Notes under the pieces: model-generated
Seen by the model: only the letters and a program-made list of their open reading frames with translations
Databases searched by the model: none
Told to the model about the DNA's origin: nothing
Shown here: piece by piece, positions 38,108-47,982 of the stretch
Layout: every line of letters begins with the position of its first letter
Numbering within the stretch: the first letter of the stretch is position 1
Program-made: the position numbers and the translations under genes
Assembly (NCBI GenBank): GCA_041879425.1
Contig: CP090854.1
Coordinates: 62,001 to 126,000, forward strand
Reading direction: 5' to 3'
Length of the DNA: 64,000 bases
DNA from: Vibrio pomeroyi
Lineage (GTDB): Bacteria; Pseudomonadota; Gammaproteobacteria; Enterobacterales; Vibrionaceae

Positions 38108-39943
38108 ATGTCTACTCCACAGATTGATAAGTTAAGAAATATCGCGATCATCGCGCACGTTGACCACGGTAAAACGACTTTGGTTGATAAACTGCTACAA
38201 CAGTCAGGCACTCTTGAGTCTCGTGGTGAAGCTGAAGAGCGTGTCATGGATTCGAATGACATCGAAAAAGAGCGTGGCATTACCATTCTTGCTAAGAACA
38301 CAGCAATCAACTGGAATGATTACCGCATCAACATCGTAGATACTCCGGGACACGCGGACTTCGGTGGTGAAGTTGAGCGTATCATGTCTATGGTTGACTC
38401 TGTTCTGCTTATCGTTGACGCAGTTGACGGCCCAATGCCTCAAACTCGTTTCGTAACGCAAAAAGCATTCGCACACGGTCTTAAGCCAATCGTTGTAATC
38501 AACAAGATTGACCGCCCAGGCGCTCGTCCTGATTGGGTTATGGATCAAGTATTCGACCTTTTCGACAACCTAGGTGCTACTGATGAGCAACTAGACTTCA
38601 CCGTTGTTTACGCTTCAGCTCTAAACGGTTGGGCAACAATGGAAGAAGGCGAAACTGGTACAGACATGGAACCATTGTTCCAAGCTGTTGTTGATACAGT
38701 AGACGCGCCTGCAGTTGACCTTGACGGTCCTCTACAAATGCAAATTTCGCAACTTGATTACAGCTCTTACGTAGGTGTTATCGGTGTTGCTCGTGTTACA
38801 CGTGGTTCTGTTAAGCCAAACCAACAAGTAACTATCGTTGGTTCTGACGGTAAGAAGCGTAACGGTAAAGTAGGTACAGTTCTTGGTTACCTAGGTCTTG
38901 ACCGTCACGAAGTTGAGCAAGCTAACGCTGGCGACATCATTGCAATCACGGGTCTTGGTGAGCTGAAGATTTCAGACACTATCTGTGACCAAAACAATGT
39001 TGAAGCAATGACTCCGCTTTCTGTTGACGAACCAACAGTAACAATGACGTTCCAAGTAAACACTTCTCCGTTCGCGGGTAAAGAAGGTAAGTTCGTTACT
39101 TCACGTAACATCCTTGAGCGTCTAGAAAAAGAACTAGTACACAACGTTGCACTACGTGTTGAAGAAACTGATAACCCAGATCGCTTCCGTGTTTCAGGTC
39201 GTGGTGAGCTTCACCTATCTATCCTGATTGAAAACATGCGTCGTGAAGGCTTCGAGCTAGCTGTATCTCGTCCAGAAGTTATCATCAAGAAAGACGAAGA
39301 TGGCAACCTAACTGAACCGTTTGAAACTGTGACTATCGACGTGCTTGAAGAGCACCAAGGTGGCATCATGGAAAACATCGGTCTACGTAAAGGTGAGCTA
39401 ACTGATATGTCTCCAGATGGTAAAGGCCGTGTTCGCATGGACTTCATGATGCCTTCTCGTGGTCTTATCGGTTTCCAAACTGAGTTCCTAACACTAACGT
39501 CTGGTTCTGGTCTTCTTTACCACTCATTTGATCACTACGGTCCTCACAAAGGCGGCGTAATCGGTCAACGTAACAACGGTGTTCTTATCTCGAACGCAAC
39601 TGGTAAAGCTCTGACTTACGCACTATTCAACCTACAAGAACGTGGTCGTCTATTTGCTGAGCACGCGGATGAAGTATACGAAGGTCAAATCATCGGTATT
39701 CACAACCGTTCAAACGACCTAACAGTAAACTGTCTGAAAGGTAAGCAGCTAACGAACGTTCGTGCATCTGGTACTGATGAAGCACAGGTTCTTTCGCCAC
39801 CTATCCGTCACACTCTAGAGCAAGCTCTTGAGTTCATCGACGAAGACGAACTAGTAGAAGTAACGCCAGAAAGCATTCGTATCCGTAAGAAGCTTCTTAC
39901 TGAAAACGAACGTAAGCGCGCAGCACGTCCAGCTAAGGCTTAA
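38108..39943 (+). CDS. typA: Ribosome-associated translational GTPase TypA/BipA
   Basis: TypA is an EF-G-like GTPase that binds the ribosome and is needed for 50S assembly and growth at low temperature. The 611-residue protein has G1 [11 protein letters not shown]2 ERGITI, G3 [12 protein letters not shown]4 NKIDRPGA, then beta-barrel and EF-G-like domains and the TypA-specific C-terminal domain ([28 protein letters not shown]). The frame is open from a GTG at 38093, but ATG 38108 ([17 protein letters not shown]) fits the family start. Codon use looks highly biased, fitting strong expression. It is divergent from glnA, as in E. coli. Confidence 0.97.
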   Translation: MSTPQIDKLRNIAIIAHVDHGKTTLVDKLLQQSGTLESRGEAEERVMDSNDIEKERGITILAKNTAINWNDYRINIVDTPGHADFGGEVERIMSMVDSVLLIVDAVDGPMPQTRFVTQKAFAHGLKPIVVINKIDRPGARPDWVMDQVFDLFDNLGATDEQLDFTVVYASALNGWATMEEGETGTDMEPLFQAVVDTVDAPAVDLDGPLQMQISQLDYSSYVGVIGVARVTRGSVKPNQQVTIVGSDGKKRNGKVGTVLGYLGLDRHEVEQANAGDIIAITGLGELKISDTICDQNNVEAMTPLSVDEPTVTMTFQVNTSPFAGKEGKFVTSRNILERLEKELVHNVALRVEETDNPDRFRVSGRGELHLSILIENMRREGFELAVSRPEVIIKKDEDGNLTEPFETVTIDVLEEHQGGIMENIGLRKGELTDMSPDGKGRVRMDFMMPSRGLIGFQTEFLTLTSGSGLLYHSFDHYGPHKGGVIGQRNNGVLISNATGKALTYALFNLQERGRLFAEHADEVYEGQIIGIHNRSNDLTVNCLKGKQLTNVRASGTDEAQVLSPPIRHTLEQALEFIDEDELVEVTPESIRIRKKLLTENERKRAARPAKA

Positions 39944-39979
39944 TTGCCAGCTGACTAGCTTCTAGCTAAGTAAATAAGA

Positions 39980-40014
39980 AAGCCCCGAGTAGCCTAGCTG
40001 CTCGGGGCTTTTGT
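39980..40014 (+). terminator. Terminator after typA
   Basis: AAGCCCCGAGTAGC / GCTGCTCGGGGCTT is followed by TTGTTTT. Confidence 0.85.
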
Positions 40015-40127
40015 TTTATGTGGCATTAGCATAGATACGGGTAAATGAGATGCGAGATTCGAAGAGCGTACTTCATATTTACTCATCGAATCGTCATTCC
40101 AGAATTGAGGAACGAGATATCAGGAAT

Positions 40128-40658
40128 CTAGGTTTTGATTCCCTGGTGACTTTCAACGAATTGCACTCGCTCTGCTACCGACATAAATGGCACTTCAACC
40201 ACCTCATAACCTAGCGCTTGATAGACTCTGACCAGCGCGTGGTGAATTTCTAAGGCTTCTTCAAAGGGATAAGGACGCACTTCATCTTGCACATAGATAG
40301 AAGCTTCTGGGCGGCAGAACAAGACTTGTGAGTGATAGCCTTGGCTTGCTTCTCGGTAAGTCGCATCTATATCTAGGTTAGCCTGAGCTAAATAGCCACA
40401 GATATCTGGAATCGCACGATCGAGAAAGGCAATAGGGTGCAGCCTCGCTTGCTCTTTCTGCTCGCTCATCACACCTAAACATAACTGAGCAAAGCCCAGA
40501 AGATCTAGCCAAGGTAAGATACCGTTTTCAAGCTTGCTCTGCTGCTCTATTAATTGGCGAGAGGATTCTGCAAAGGTTGGAAACCCCGCATCTCCCAAGG
40601 CGTTAATTAGTGTTGTCTTTCCAGCGCCAGGGCCGCCAGTAATAATGATTGGGTTCAT
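40128..40658 (-). CDS. AAA-family P-loop ATPase/kinase-like protein
   Basis: A 176-residue cytoplasmic protein beginning MNPIIITGGPGAGKTTLINAL, with Walker A GGPGAGKTT at residues 8-16. It also has FAESSRQLIEQQ and the Walker-B-like IAFLDRAIPDICGYL. This pattern fits the AAA_28 (NTPase/kinase-like) family of single-domain proteins with no settled role. It follows the DUF2959 lipoprotein gene by 31 bp on the same strand and may be cotranscribed with it. Confidence 0.85.
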   Translation of the reverse strand: MNPIIITGGPGAGKTTLINALGDAGFPTFAESSRQLIEQQSKLENGILPWLDLLGFAQLCLGVMSEQKEQARLHPIAFLDRAIPDICGYLAQANLDIDATYREASQGYHSQVLFCRPEASIYVQDEVRPYPFEEALEIHHALVRVYQALGYEVVEVPFMSVAERVQFVESHQGIKT

Positions 40659-40689
40659 ACGGGCTTATCTTGATTCGTTTCTACTGATG

Positions 40690-41331
40690 TTATTTCTGGT
40701 TCAGTTGAGCTAGGAATTTATCTGATTCTGCGATAGCAGCATTCATCTGCTTAATTGCGTAGGCGATGTCTTTTTCTAAGCTCATGAACTCACCTTGCAG
40801 TGAACCAACTGCGCTCGCATTGAGGTTGTGTTTCAAATAAAGCGTGTTGTCGCGAAGAGTATTGAGTACCGGATCCATCTTCTTCTCTGCACGCTTCATA
40901 GCTGACAACATGGTCTTGTAAGAGGATTGAGTCTCGCGCAGCTTTTGCTCGCTTGAGCGACGCAGTGAGTCACTGGTGTAGAGGTCTAACTCACCCTGCC
41001 ACTCTTCAAACAACGCATCCGACACATCTTCAATTGCGGCAATACGATCACTGACATTTTGAGCGGCTTTTTCACTGTCTTGGTATTTGTCGTTGATTTG
41101 ATTGTACATGTCTTCTAGGTCGCCACCACTGAAGTTAGTTAGGCTACTAAGTGCTTCAAGTGCGCTGGTAAACTCTTCCTGAGCATCCTGCTGTGACTCT
41201 TTCGCATCTTTTACTCTGTCGACCATAATGTCACGTTTGTGATAGCCCACTTGCTCCATTGCAGAGTAATAAGCGGATTGGCATCCAGTAAGAGTAAAAA
41301 TAGAGAGGACTATAACTATTAAATAAGGCAT
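40690..41331 (-). CDS. DUF2959 lipoprotein
   Basis: A 213-residue predicted lipoprotein. The signal peptide MPYLIVIVLSIFTLTGC ends in a lipobox LTGC with the acylated Cys at position 17. The mature part is almost all helix, rich in Glu, Asp, Lys and Gln (DMYNQINDKYQDSEKAAQNV), and fits DUF2959. The function is unknown. Its upstream region is entirely occupied by MITE copy 2, which begins 22 bp before the start codon. Confidence 0.88.
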   Translation of the reverse strand: MPYLIVIVLSIFTLTGCQSAYYSAMEQVGYHKRDIMVDRVKDAKESQQDAQEEFTSALEALSSLTNFSGGDLEDMYNQINDKYQDSEKAAQNVSDRIAAIEDVSDALFEEWQGELDLYTSDSLRRSSEQKLRETQSSYKTMLSAMKRAEKKMDPVLNTLRDNTLYLKHNLNASAVGSLQGEFMSLEKDIAYAIKQMNAAIAESDKFLAQLNQK

Positions 41332-41353
41332 CCTTGTTTCCTATAGTTAAATA

Positions 41354-41514
41354 ATATCAATCGTAGTAAATATCCGCTCAAGCTAGCTTGTTAAAATACT
41401 CGATAACGGCGTTAGAATTTTTGATTGTAGAATAACTACTTATCAAAAAAGCTGCCTTGTTCTCTAGCCTTTTTCCTACGCTATTTTTGAACATTTATTC
41501 ACTGTGATTGATAT
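41354..41514 (-). repeat. MITE-like repeat, copy 2
   Basis: This is the inverted counterpart of the element at 35848-36009, bounded by ATATCAATC and GATTGATAT. By-eye alignment gives roughly 85 percent identity over 162 positions with one single-base gap. It sits exactly 22 bp from the start codons of both neighbouring divergent genes, so it makes up nearly all of their shared promoter region. Confidence 0.85.
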
Positions 41515-41535
41515 GTCGGAATAATAATTAGGACT

Positions 41536-42477
41536 ATGAACGAGTTACAAGGGAGTTACAAGTTGAAGATAAAAAAGGTCGGCACACTCAGCATTCATTT
41601 TTCTCGCTATCTTTTGGCGCGAATGACGCACGATAGAGTCAACGTGAATGCGGGGTACTTGGCGTACATTACTTTGCTCTCAATCGTACCGATGTTGACG
41701 GTTCTGCTGTCTATTTTATCGTCATTCTCCATCTTTGCTGATGTCGGCATCGTGATTCAAAACTTCGTTATTACCAACTTTGTTCCAGCGTCAGGGGATG
41801 CGGTGCATGGTGCCTTGCTCGAGTTTGTTGCCAACACGGGTAAGATGACGGCGGTCGGTAGTGTGTTCTTATTTATCGCAGCACTGATGCTGATCTCGAA
41901 TATCGATAAGAACCTAAACTACATCTGGCGTGTTACTGAGAAGCGACGCGCGGTGTTGTCGTTCTCTATGTACTGGATGGTGCTAACACTTGGGCCGATC
42001 TTGGTTGGGGCGAGCATTGCGGCCACTTCGTATGTGACATCGTTAAGCCTGCTACAAAATGAAGTCGTATCTGGCGCCTTTAATACCGTAATTCGCAAAC
42101 TACCTTTGATTCTCTCTTTCTTTGCGTTCTTCGGTTTGTACTTGTTGGTTCCCAACAAAAAGATACATTTTTCTCACGCAGCGGCAGGTTCTCTGGTTGC
42201 GGCTCTGTTGTTCGAACTCAGTAAGAAAGGCTTTGCGGCCTACATTACTCAATTCCCTTCTTATCAGCTGATCTATGGCGCTTTGGCGGCGATTCCGATT
42301 CTTTTTGTCTGGGTGTATTTGTGTTGGCTGATCGTGTTGGTTGGTGCTGAGGTGACGGCGGCGCTCGGTGAGCACGAACAGTGGAGTGACACGCAAGAAA
42401 TGGTACACTCTTCGGATAACGACAAAATCACAGAGCAAGGAAACAACAGTGATAGCACTGATCCAGAGAGTAAGTGA
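41536..42477 (+). CDS. YihY/BrkB-family inner-membrane protein
   Basis: A 313-residue membrane protein with about six helices. It matches the E. coli YihY pattern: [50 protein letters not shown] in two blocks, [37 protein letters not shown] and [18 protein letters not shown]. The old ribonuclease BN name for YihY was an error, and the real function is unknown. ATG 41536 has AGGA only three bases before it. TTG 41563 has GGGAG at good spacing and is an alternative start. The 3' end overlaps dtd. Confidence 0.9.
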   Translation: MNELQGSYKLKIKKVGTLSIHFSRYLLARMTHDRVNVNAGYLAYITLLSIVPMLTVLLSILSSFSIFADVGIVIQNFVITNFVPASGDAVHGALLEFVANTGKMTAVGSVFLFIAALMLISNIDKNLNYIWRVTEKRRAVLSFSMYWMVLTLGPILVGASIAATSYVTSLSLLQNEVVSGAFNTVIRKLPLILSFFAFFGLYLLVPNKKIHFSHAAAGSLVAALLFELSKKGFAAYITQFPSYQLIYGALAAIPILFVWVYLCWLIVLVGAEVTAALGEHEQWSDTQEMVHSSDNDKITEQGNNSDSTDPESK

Positions 42478-42883
42478 AGCTGCCGTCCGTGTTGATGGCG
42501 AAGTAGTTGGTGAGATTGAGCAAGGCTTATTAGTTCTGTTAGGCGTAGAAAAAGGTGATGACGAAGCCAAAGCCAAACGTTTGATGGAACGAGTGACCAC
42601 TTATCGTGTCTTTGGAGATGAAGACGATAAGATGAACCTCAACGTGAAGCAGGTAGAAGGTAAGGTATTAGTGGTATCTCAATTCACTCTGCCAGCCGAT
42701 ACCAAGAAAGGCACACGAGCAGGCTTTTCTCGCGGTGCTCACCCAGAAGATGCAGAACGTCTTTACAACTATTTCTCTGACCAATGTGAATCAGTGTTGC
42801 CAACGGAACGTGGCCGATTCGCAGCCGACATGAAAGTGTCTTTGGTCAATGATGGCCCGGTAACATTCTGGCTGCAGGTTTAG
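42449..42883 (+). CDS. dtd: D-aminoacyl-tRNA deacylase
   Basis: DTD frees tRNAs wrongly charged with D-amino acids (and glycine on tRNA-Ala). The 144-residue protein has the two active-site motifs SQFTLPADT (SQxT type) and NDGPVTFWL (GPxT type), plus the start [17 protein letters not shown]. The frame is open from 42368, but GTG 42449 with AAGGAA upstream gives family length. It overlaps the yihY-type gene by 29 bp, so the two are probably translationally coupled. The E. coli order is also yihY-dtd. Confidence 0.95.
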   Translation: MIALIQRVSEAAVRVDGEVVGEIEQGLLVLLGVEKGDDEAKAKRLMERVTTYRVFGDEDDKMNLNVKQVEGKVLVVSQFTLPADTKKGTRAGFSRGAHPEDAERLYNYFSDQCESVLPTERGRFAADMKVSLVNDGPVTFWLQV

Positions 42884-42899
42884 GCTTAAAGGAATAAGC

Positions 42900-43835
42900 A
42901 TGTTTAAACTCATAACTCCAACCACCGAAAATCAACTAAACAAGTATTACCATTTTCGTTGGCAAATGTTGCGCGAACCATGGCGAATGCCTGTAGGTTC
43001 AGAGCGTGATGAATATGATGGCATGAGTCACCATCGCATGATTGTCGATGGTCGAGGTCGTCCAATGGCGATCGGCCGTCTTTATATCACTCCCGATCTC
43101 GAAGGTCAGATCCGCTACATGGCGGTGAAGAACTCTCGTCGTAGCAAAGGCATGGGCTCACTGATTTTAGTCGCGCTAGAGTCACTGGCGCGTCAAGAAG
43201 GTGCTAAGCGTTTGGTGTGTAATGCACGCGAAGATGCGATCTCATTCTACGAGAAGAATGATTTTGAACGTCGCGGTGAGATTAACGACCAACGCGGCCC
43301 TGTGCGTCACCAACAGATGGTTAAGCATCTTGACCCAATGGCAGACGTACTGCGCAAACCTGAATGGTGTAATGAACTGCAGCAACGCTGGGAGCATCAG
43401 ATCCCTATCAGCGACAAGATGGGTATCAAGATTAACCAATATACGGGTTACCAATTTGAGTGTAGTGCCCAACTGAATCCAAACCTGAACCCGCACAACA
43501 CCATGTTTGCTGGTTCTGCCTTTACGCTGGCGACCTTAACGGGTTGGGGGATGACATGGTTACTGATGAAAGAACGTGGCCTAACCGGTGATATCGTTCT
43601 AGCGGACAGTAACATTCGTTACCGTCACCCGGTCGAGCAAAACCCTGTCGCTTCTACTTCTTTAGACGGTATCAGTGGTGATTTGGACCGCCTCGCATCA
43701 GGAAGAAAGGCTCGCATTATTATTCACGTGACCATTCATAGTGGCGATGTGGAAGCGGTAGAGTTTACCGGAACCTATATGCTGATCCCTGACTACAAGA
43801 AAATCCTATCGACTGATAGCAAGGTGAGTGAATAA
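42900..43835 (+). CDS. YiiD-type fused GNAT acetyltransferase / hotdog thioesterase-like protein
   Basis: A 311-residue two-domain protein. Residues 1-150 are a GNAT domain (YMAVKNSRRSKGMGSLILVALE, in the acetyl-CoA loop, and ISFYEKNDFERRGE). Residues about 165-300 are a YiiD_C hotdog domain (NLNPHNTMFAGSAFTLATLTGWG, LADSNIRYRHPV). It follows dtd by 16 bp, and in E. coli yiiD also follows yihY-dtd. From memory, YiiD-type proteins have been reported as malonyl-ACP decarboxylases that help initiate fatty acid synthesis; I give that as prior knowledge, not something the sequence proves. Confidence 0.88.
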   Translation: MFKLITPTTENQLNKYYHFRWQMLREPWRMPVGSERDEYDGMSHHRMIVDGRGRPMAIGRLYITPDLEGQIRYMAVKNSRRSKGMGSLILVALESLARQEGAKRLVCNAREDAISFYEKNDFERRGEINDQRGPVRHQQMVKHLDPMADVLRKPEWCNELQQRWEHQIPISDKMGIKINQYTGYQFECSAQLNPNLNPHNTMFAGSAFTLATLTGWGMTWLLMKERGLTGDIVLADSNIRYRHPVEQNPVASTSLDGISGDLDRLASGRKARIIIHVTIHSGDVEAVEFTGTYMLIPDYKKILSTDSKVSE

Positions 43836-43888
43836 CGTCACTATTGCTTGATGAACGCTTACTTGATTGTAGATTGAGTTATCGATTG

Positions 43889-43920
43889 AAAGCGCTACTC
43901 CTGTGGAGTGGCGCTTTTTT
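43889..43920. terminator. Bidirectional terminator overlapping the end of the AsmA-like gene
   Basis: AGCGCTACTCC-TGT-GGAGTGGCGCT is followed by six T residues on the plus strand. The hairpin contains the stop codon and last five or six codons of the minus-strand AsmA-like gene, so the terminator of the plus-strand operon is also coding sequence for its neighbour. Confidence 0.8.
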
Positions 43921-45865
43921 GTTGGCAGTCATTAATCTCTGCATATTCAGCTTGGTCGAGCTTTCCTGAGATTTGATGGCATTGATCGGACAGAGTAATA
44001 GAAAGCGTGTGTAGCTCGGTTTTAAGCAAGTCGAGCTCTCCCGTTACTTCACCATTTAACGTTTGAACCCTTTGCGAACCTTCTTCGGCTGCGGATGCAC
44101 CAATAATGTGCATTGGTTCGAGTGTAAAACGACCACGGTCAAAATTGGCATTGAGCTCTGGGATCTCGAATACGTTGTCGGTAGAGGTTTCAGAAAGCGT
44201 GTCGTTAAAGGTCATCACGCCTTGGCGAACGCTACCAGTGAGTTGACCTGTGGTTGAATAGCCAAGCATCAGTGAGTCACCATACAAACCCGCGGCTTGA
44301 AGTTCGAATTCGCCATAACCGGTTGCATCAAGCGGTAATTCCAGTTGTTGCAGCATTGGCGAGATAGGCAAGCCATCGGCAGATATATCTATACTCCACG
44401 GCTTGCTGATTTTGTTAAAGTCGAGTGCTGCATTGGCTTCAACATAACCATTCTTTAATGGCATAAACAGGCGTGTCAGCGTCCACTTTCCTTGTTCACT
44501 ATTCATTTCAACCACAGGTTGAGCGCTGAGGATACTTTGGTAGCTGGCATCGTTGGCGCTGGCCATCAATTTGCCTTGCCATAAACCTAGCTTTCTATCT
44601 TGCAGAAGTTGAACTTGATGTCCTTCGACATGCAGCCCTGATACCTGCCAGTAAGGTTTTTCTGCGAGTTGGATGAGTTGGCTGCGTTCTACATTAAGTT
44701 GGTCTATAGAGGCTTGTTGAAGCTCTGTAAGCCAAGGTATTAGTCGTGCGGCGGGTAGATGATTGTCTTGGCTTTCGGTAATCCACTTGATGCCTTGAAT
44801 ATCAAGCTGTGCCAAATCAATAGCAGTGGGGGTAACTTTGCCATTTAGCTGAATACTGCCTTGCAGAAATTGTGTATAGAAGTCTTCAACCAAAATTTGG
44901 TTGGGGTTTAGGTTCAGCTTAAGGCTTGGGTCGATGAATTGATCATTGTCTAAGGTGACGCCTTCAGCTTGTAGAGAGAAAATGGCTTTCTGCTGCTTCC
45001 ACAGTTCAAAAGGCAATTGGATATTTTCTAGTGAGGCATCAAAGGCTGCAAGGTGACCATCTTGCCACTCTATGTCGCTACGCAGAATATCTAAGCTGTT
45101 GATGTGGTTGATCTGAATACCTGCCACATCCCATTCTTTGTTCAATAGACTTTGAGTTTGTTCTTCATTTAATCGCAAACCATCAATCGTCACATTCACC
45201 AATGACCAGTCATGTTGATATTGTTCAGCTTGCCCAGAAATCTTGGCACCACGCCAGTCAAATGAAGCGCCATAAAGGGTGCTATCACTCGGCTTGAGAT
45301 CTAGGTCAATCAACAGATTATCGAAGGCTTCGCCTTGCCAATATAACTGCGAGGCAGAAAGTTGGGTTTTACCATAGGGTAGTAGTGAGCTTTGGTTATC
45401 CCACATGGGATCGGCGATCTGCAGGTCGATGCCTCGTGCATTAAAGTCTGGAGTCGAGAAATCTAGGCTATTGATCGCTAGCTGACGGAGCTTGAGGTTT
45501 GGTTGGGTAAACACTGATGTGATTGTGTCCAAATCTTCGGCTTCTAACTGCAGGCCGCTGATCAATACAGAGTCCAAAACCAGCTTGGTTTCAAGAACAG
45601 AGTCTGGGCTGAACCAGATGTCGACCTTGTCGATATACAGAGGGGGTTGTTTTTCAGATTGGCTTTGGGCGATGCCCATTAAGGTGATGTGATAAGGCGC
45701 CTGATACTCAACATCTTCAATGAGCACTGGTTGTTCAATCGTATGCTTAATAAAAAAGTTAGCAACATCGGCGCGGTATTGAGTTTGTAGGCTTAATAGC
45801 AACGCTGCGATAACCGCAACGGCGATAGCCAACACAATGCCGAACACCATGAATACCTTTTTCAT
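43895..45865 (-). CDS. AsmA-like envelope protein
   Basis: A 656-residue protein with one N-terminal membrane anchor (residues about 4-26, VFMVFGIVLAIAVAVIAALLL) and a long periplasmic beta-rich body. It has the repeated strand pattern of the AsmA/TamB bridge-like lipid transport superfamily, for example LVLDSVLISGLQLEAEDL, NSLDFSTPDFNARGIDLQI and LDFNKISKPWSIDISADGLP. Such proteins are thought to carry phospholipids between membranes. There is no obvious operon partner. Assignment to AsmA rather than a DUF family is by fold pattern only. Confidence 0.75.
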   Translation of the reverse strand: MKKVFMVFGIVLAIAVAVIAALLLSLQTQYRADVANFFIKHTIEQPVLIEDVEYQAPYHITLMGIAQSQSEKQPPLYIDKVDIWFSPDSVLETKLVLDSVLISGLQLEAEDLDTITSVFTQPNLKLRQLAINSLDFSTPDFNARGIDLQIADPMWDNQSSLLPYGKTQLSASQLYWQGEAFDNLLIDLDLKPSDSTLYGASFDWRGAKISGQAEQYQHDWSLVNVTIDGLRLNEEQTQSLLNKEWDVAGIQINHINSLDILRSDIEWQDGHLAAFDASLENIQLPFELWKQQKAIFSLQAEGVTLDNDQFIDPSLKLNLNPNQILVEDFYTQFLQGSIQLNGKVTPTAIDLAQLDIQGIKWITESQDNHLPAARLIPWLTELQQASIDQLNVERSQLIQLAEKPYWQVSGLHVEGHQVQLLQDRKLGLWQGKLMASANDASYQSILSAQPVVEMNSEQGKWTLTRLFMPLKNGYVEANAALDFNKISKPWSIDISADGLPISPMLQQLELPLDATGYGEFELQAAGLYGDSLMLGYSTTGQLTGSVRQGVMTFNDTLSETSTDNVFEIPELNANFDRGRFTLEPMHIIGASAAEEGSQRVQTLNGEVTGELDLLKTELHTLSITLSDQCHQISGKLDQAEYAEINDCQQKSATPQE

Positions 45866-45929
45866 TCCCTGAAAGCCTCAAATCTCAATAGTCTTAAAAC
45901 AGAGTGGAACAAAAAGGGTCAAGCATCAA

Positions 45930-45958
45930 CAAAAAAGCCCCTCAAAAGAGGGGCTTGC
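45930..45958 (-). terminator. Terminator after pckA
   Basis: On the minus strand, AAGCCCCTC-TTTT-GAGGGGCTT is followed by six T residues. It separates pckA from the AsmA-like gene. Confidence 0.88.
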
Positions 45959-46019
45959 TACAAAAATATCATTTTAAATTGGGCGTTCGCTTTTGGCTAA
46001 GCCCGAGCAGATGGTTGGA

Positions 46020-47645
46020 TTAGTCCAGTTGAGGACCAGCTGCAACCAGTGACTTACCTTCAGCGTTGTCTGTGTACTTGTCAAAGTTGTTGATGAAGCG
46101 TTCTGCTAGATCTTTCGCTTTGCTTTCCCATTGTAGTGGGTCAGTGTACGTGTCGCGTGGGTCAAGGATCGCTGGGTCAACGTCGTGTAGCGCTAGTGGC
46201 ACTTCTAGGTTGAACATAGGGATAACCTTAGTATCAGCCTTGTCGATAGAGCCATCTAGGATTGCGTCGATGATACCACGCGTATCTTGGATAGAGATAC
46301 GTTTGCCAGTACCGTTCCAACCTGTGTTCACTAGGTAAGCTTCAGCGCCAGCTGCTTCCATACGCTTCACAAGCACTTCAGCGTACTGAGTTGGGTGAAG
46401 AGTAAGGAACGCCGCACCAAATGCCGCAGAGAACGTTGGCGTTGGTTCAGTAATACCACGCTCTGTACCGGCTAGCTTCGCTGTGAAGCCAGATAGGAAG
46501 TGGTACTTCGTTTGCTCTGGAGTCAATTTAGAAACTGGTGGTAGCACACCAAATGCATCAGCAGTCAGGAAGATAACCTTTTGAGCGTGACCTGCTTTTG
46601 ATACTGGTTTAACGATGTTGTCGATGTGGTGAATCGGGTAAGAAACACGAGTGTTTTCTGTTTTAGAACCGTCATCAAAATCAATAGAGCCATCGCCACG
46701 AACCGTTACGTTTTCTAGCAGTGCATCACGGCGGATAGCATTGTAGATTTCTGGTTCTGCTTCTTTAGATAGACGAATGGTCTTCGCGTAACAGCCACCT
46801 TCAAAGTTGAAGATACCGTCGTCGTCCCAACCGTGCTCATCATCACCGATTAGCTCACGCTTAGGATCGGTAGATAGGGTTGTTTTACCTGTACCGGATA
46901 GGCCGAAGAAGATTGCTACATCCCCTTTCTCGCCTACGTTTGCACTACAGTGCATTGAAGCGATGCCTTGCAGAGGAAGTAGGTAGTTCATCATTGCGAA
47001 CATGCCTTTCTTCATCTCACCGCCGTACCAAGTACCACCGATGATTTGAACGCGCTCTGTTAGGTTGAAAGCAACGAAGTTTTCAGAGTTCAGACCCTGT
47101 TTTTCCCAATTAGGGTTGGTTGTTTTAGCACCGTTCATTACCACGAAATCTGGTTCGAACGTTGCTAGCTCTTCGTCTGTTGGACGAATGAACATGTTCT
47201 TAACGAAGTGCGCTTGCCACGCTACTTCAGTGATAATACGCACACTTAAGCGCGTATCTGGGTTAGCACCACAATAACCGTCAATGACAAACAGGCGCTT
47301 GCCAGATAGCTGAGTTGTCACAAGCTCTTTCAGCTCATTCCATACTTCAGTTGTAATCGGTTTGTTGTCATTTTTGCCTTGATCTGACCACCACATGGTA
47401 TCGCGGGTCGTGTCATCTTTAACAATGTACTTATCTTTTGGTGAGCGGCCAGTAAAGATACCAGTGTCAACCGCAACAGAGCCTAGTTCCGTTACTACGC
47501 CTTTTTCGTAGCCTTCCAAACCTGGCAGTGTTTCTTCAACGAATAACTGCTCGTAGCTAGGATTACGAAGAACTTCAGTAACGCCAGTCAGTCCGTGCTT
47601 AGTTAGATCAATTTGTGCAGCCTTAGTATGTTCCATAACGGTCAT
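46020..47645 (-). CDS. pckA: Phosphoenolpyruvate carboxykinase (ATP)
   Basis: PckA converts oxaloacetate and ATP to phosphoenolpyruvate, the first committed step of gluconeogenesis. The 541-residue protein has [15 protein letters not shown], the substrate/metal segment [16 protein letters not shown], the kinase loop [13 protein letters not shown], and the DDEHGW metal site. AAGGAG lies six bases upstream of ATG 47645 ([10 protein letters not shown]). The promoter region (47646-47920) is AT-rich; I did not find a clear CRP site. It lies downstream of hslO on the same strand, but a terminator separates them. Confidence 0.97.
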   Translation of the reverse strand: MTVMEHTKAAQIDLTKHGLTGVTEVLRNPSYEQLFVEETLPGLEGYEKGVVTELGSVAVDTGIFTGRSPKDKYIVKDDTTRDTMWWSDQGKNDNKPITTEVWNELKELVTTQLSGKRLFVIDGYCGANPDTRLSVRIITEVAWQAHFVKNMFIRPTDEELATFEPDFVVMNGAKTTNPNWEKQGLNSENFVAFNLTERVQIIGGTWYGGEMKKGMFAMMNYLLPLQGIASMHCSANVGEKGDVAIFFGLSGTGKTTLSTDPKRELIGDDEHGWDDDGIFNFEGGCYAKTIRLSKEAEPEIYNAIRRDALLENVTVRGDGSIDFDDGSKTENTRVSYPIHHIDNIVKPVSKAGHAQKVIFLTADAFGVLPPVSKLTPEQTKYHFLSGFTAKLAGTERGITEPTPTFSAAFGAAFLTLHPTQYAEVLVKRMEAAGAEAYLVNTGWNGTGKRISIQDTRGIIDAILDGSIDKADTKVIPMFNLEVPLALHDVDPAILDPRDTYTDPLQWESKAKDLAERFINNFDKYTDNAEGKSLVAAGPQLD

Positions 47646-47919
47646 AGGTGCTCCTTGTAGGATATTTTGTAGGGATTTTGTATTAATTTTTTATTGTTAT
47701 CTGCTCACCATGCTAGCAACGAGACTCGGGGGAAACAGGGATACAGCTCAAAAAATATCCATATTAACCTTGGGGTTTTAAGCGTCTCGTCACATATTGG
47801 CCCAACTAGTCTATCCTGTACGCAAACCTTTGCGCTAGGGGCGAGAACATTATTAATTGATTAAAATTAAGCGGTGATTTTATTACGAAATGTTAAGGAG
47901 TTTGCGCTATTTTGATCAC

Positions 47920-47951
47920 AAAAAAGGCCAGCTGAGTGCTGACCTTTTTGG
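47920..47951 (-). terminator. Terminator after hslO
   Basis: On the minus strand AAAAGGTCAGC / GCTGGCCTTTT with the loop ACTCA is followed by further T residues. The interval 47646-47982 otherwise holds only the pckA leader. Confidence 0.78.
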
Positions 47952-47982
47952 GGTAAATTACGTGTTTTTGGTACGCCGTAAA

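Noticed and set aside
40020..40127. Possible dispersed repeat (CATTCCAG ... GGAATCTAG) between typA and the ATPase gene
   Set aside because: The arms are weak and no second copy was seen in the window.
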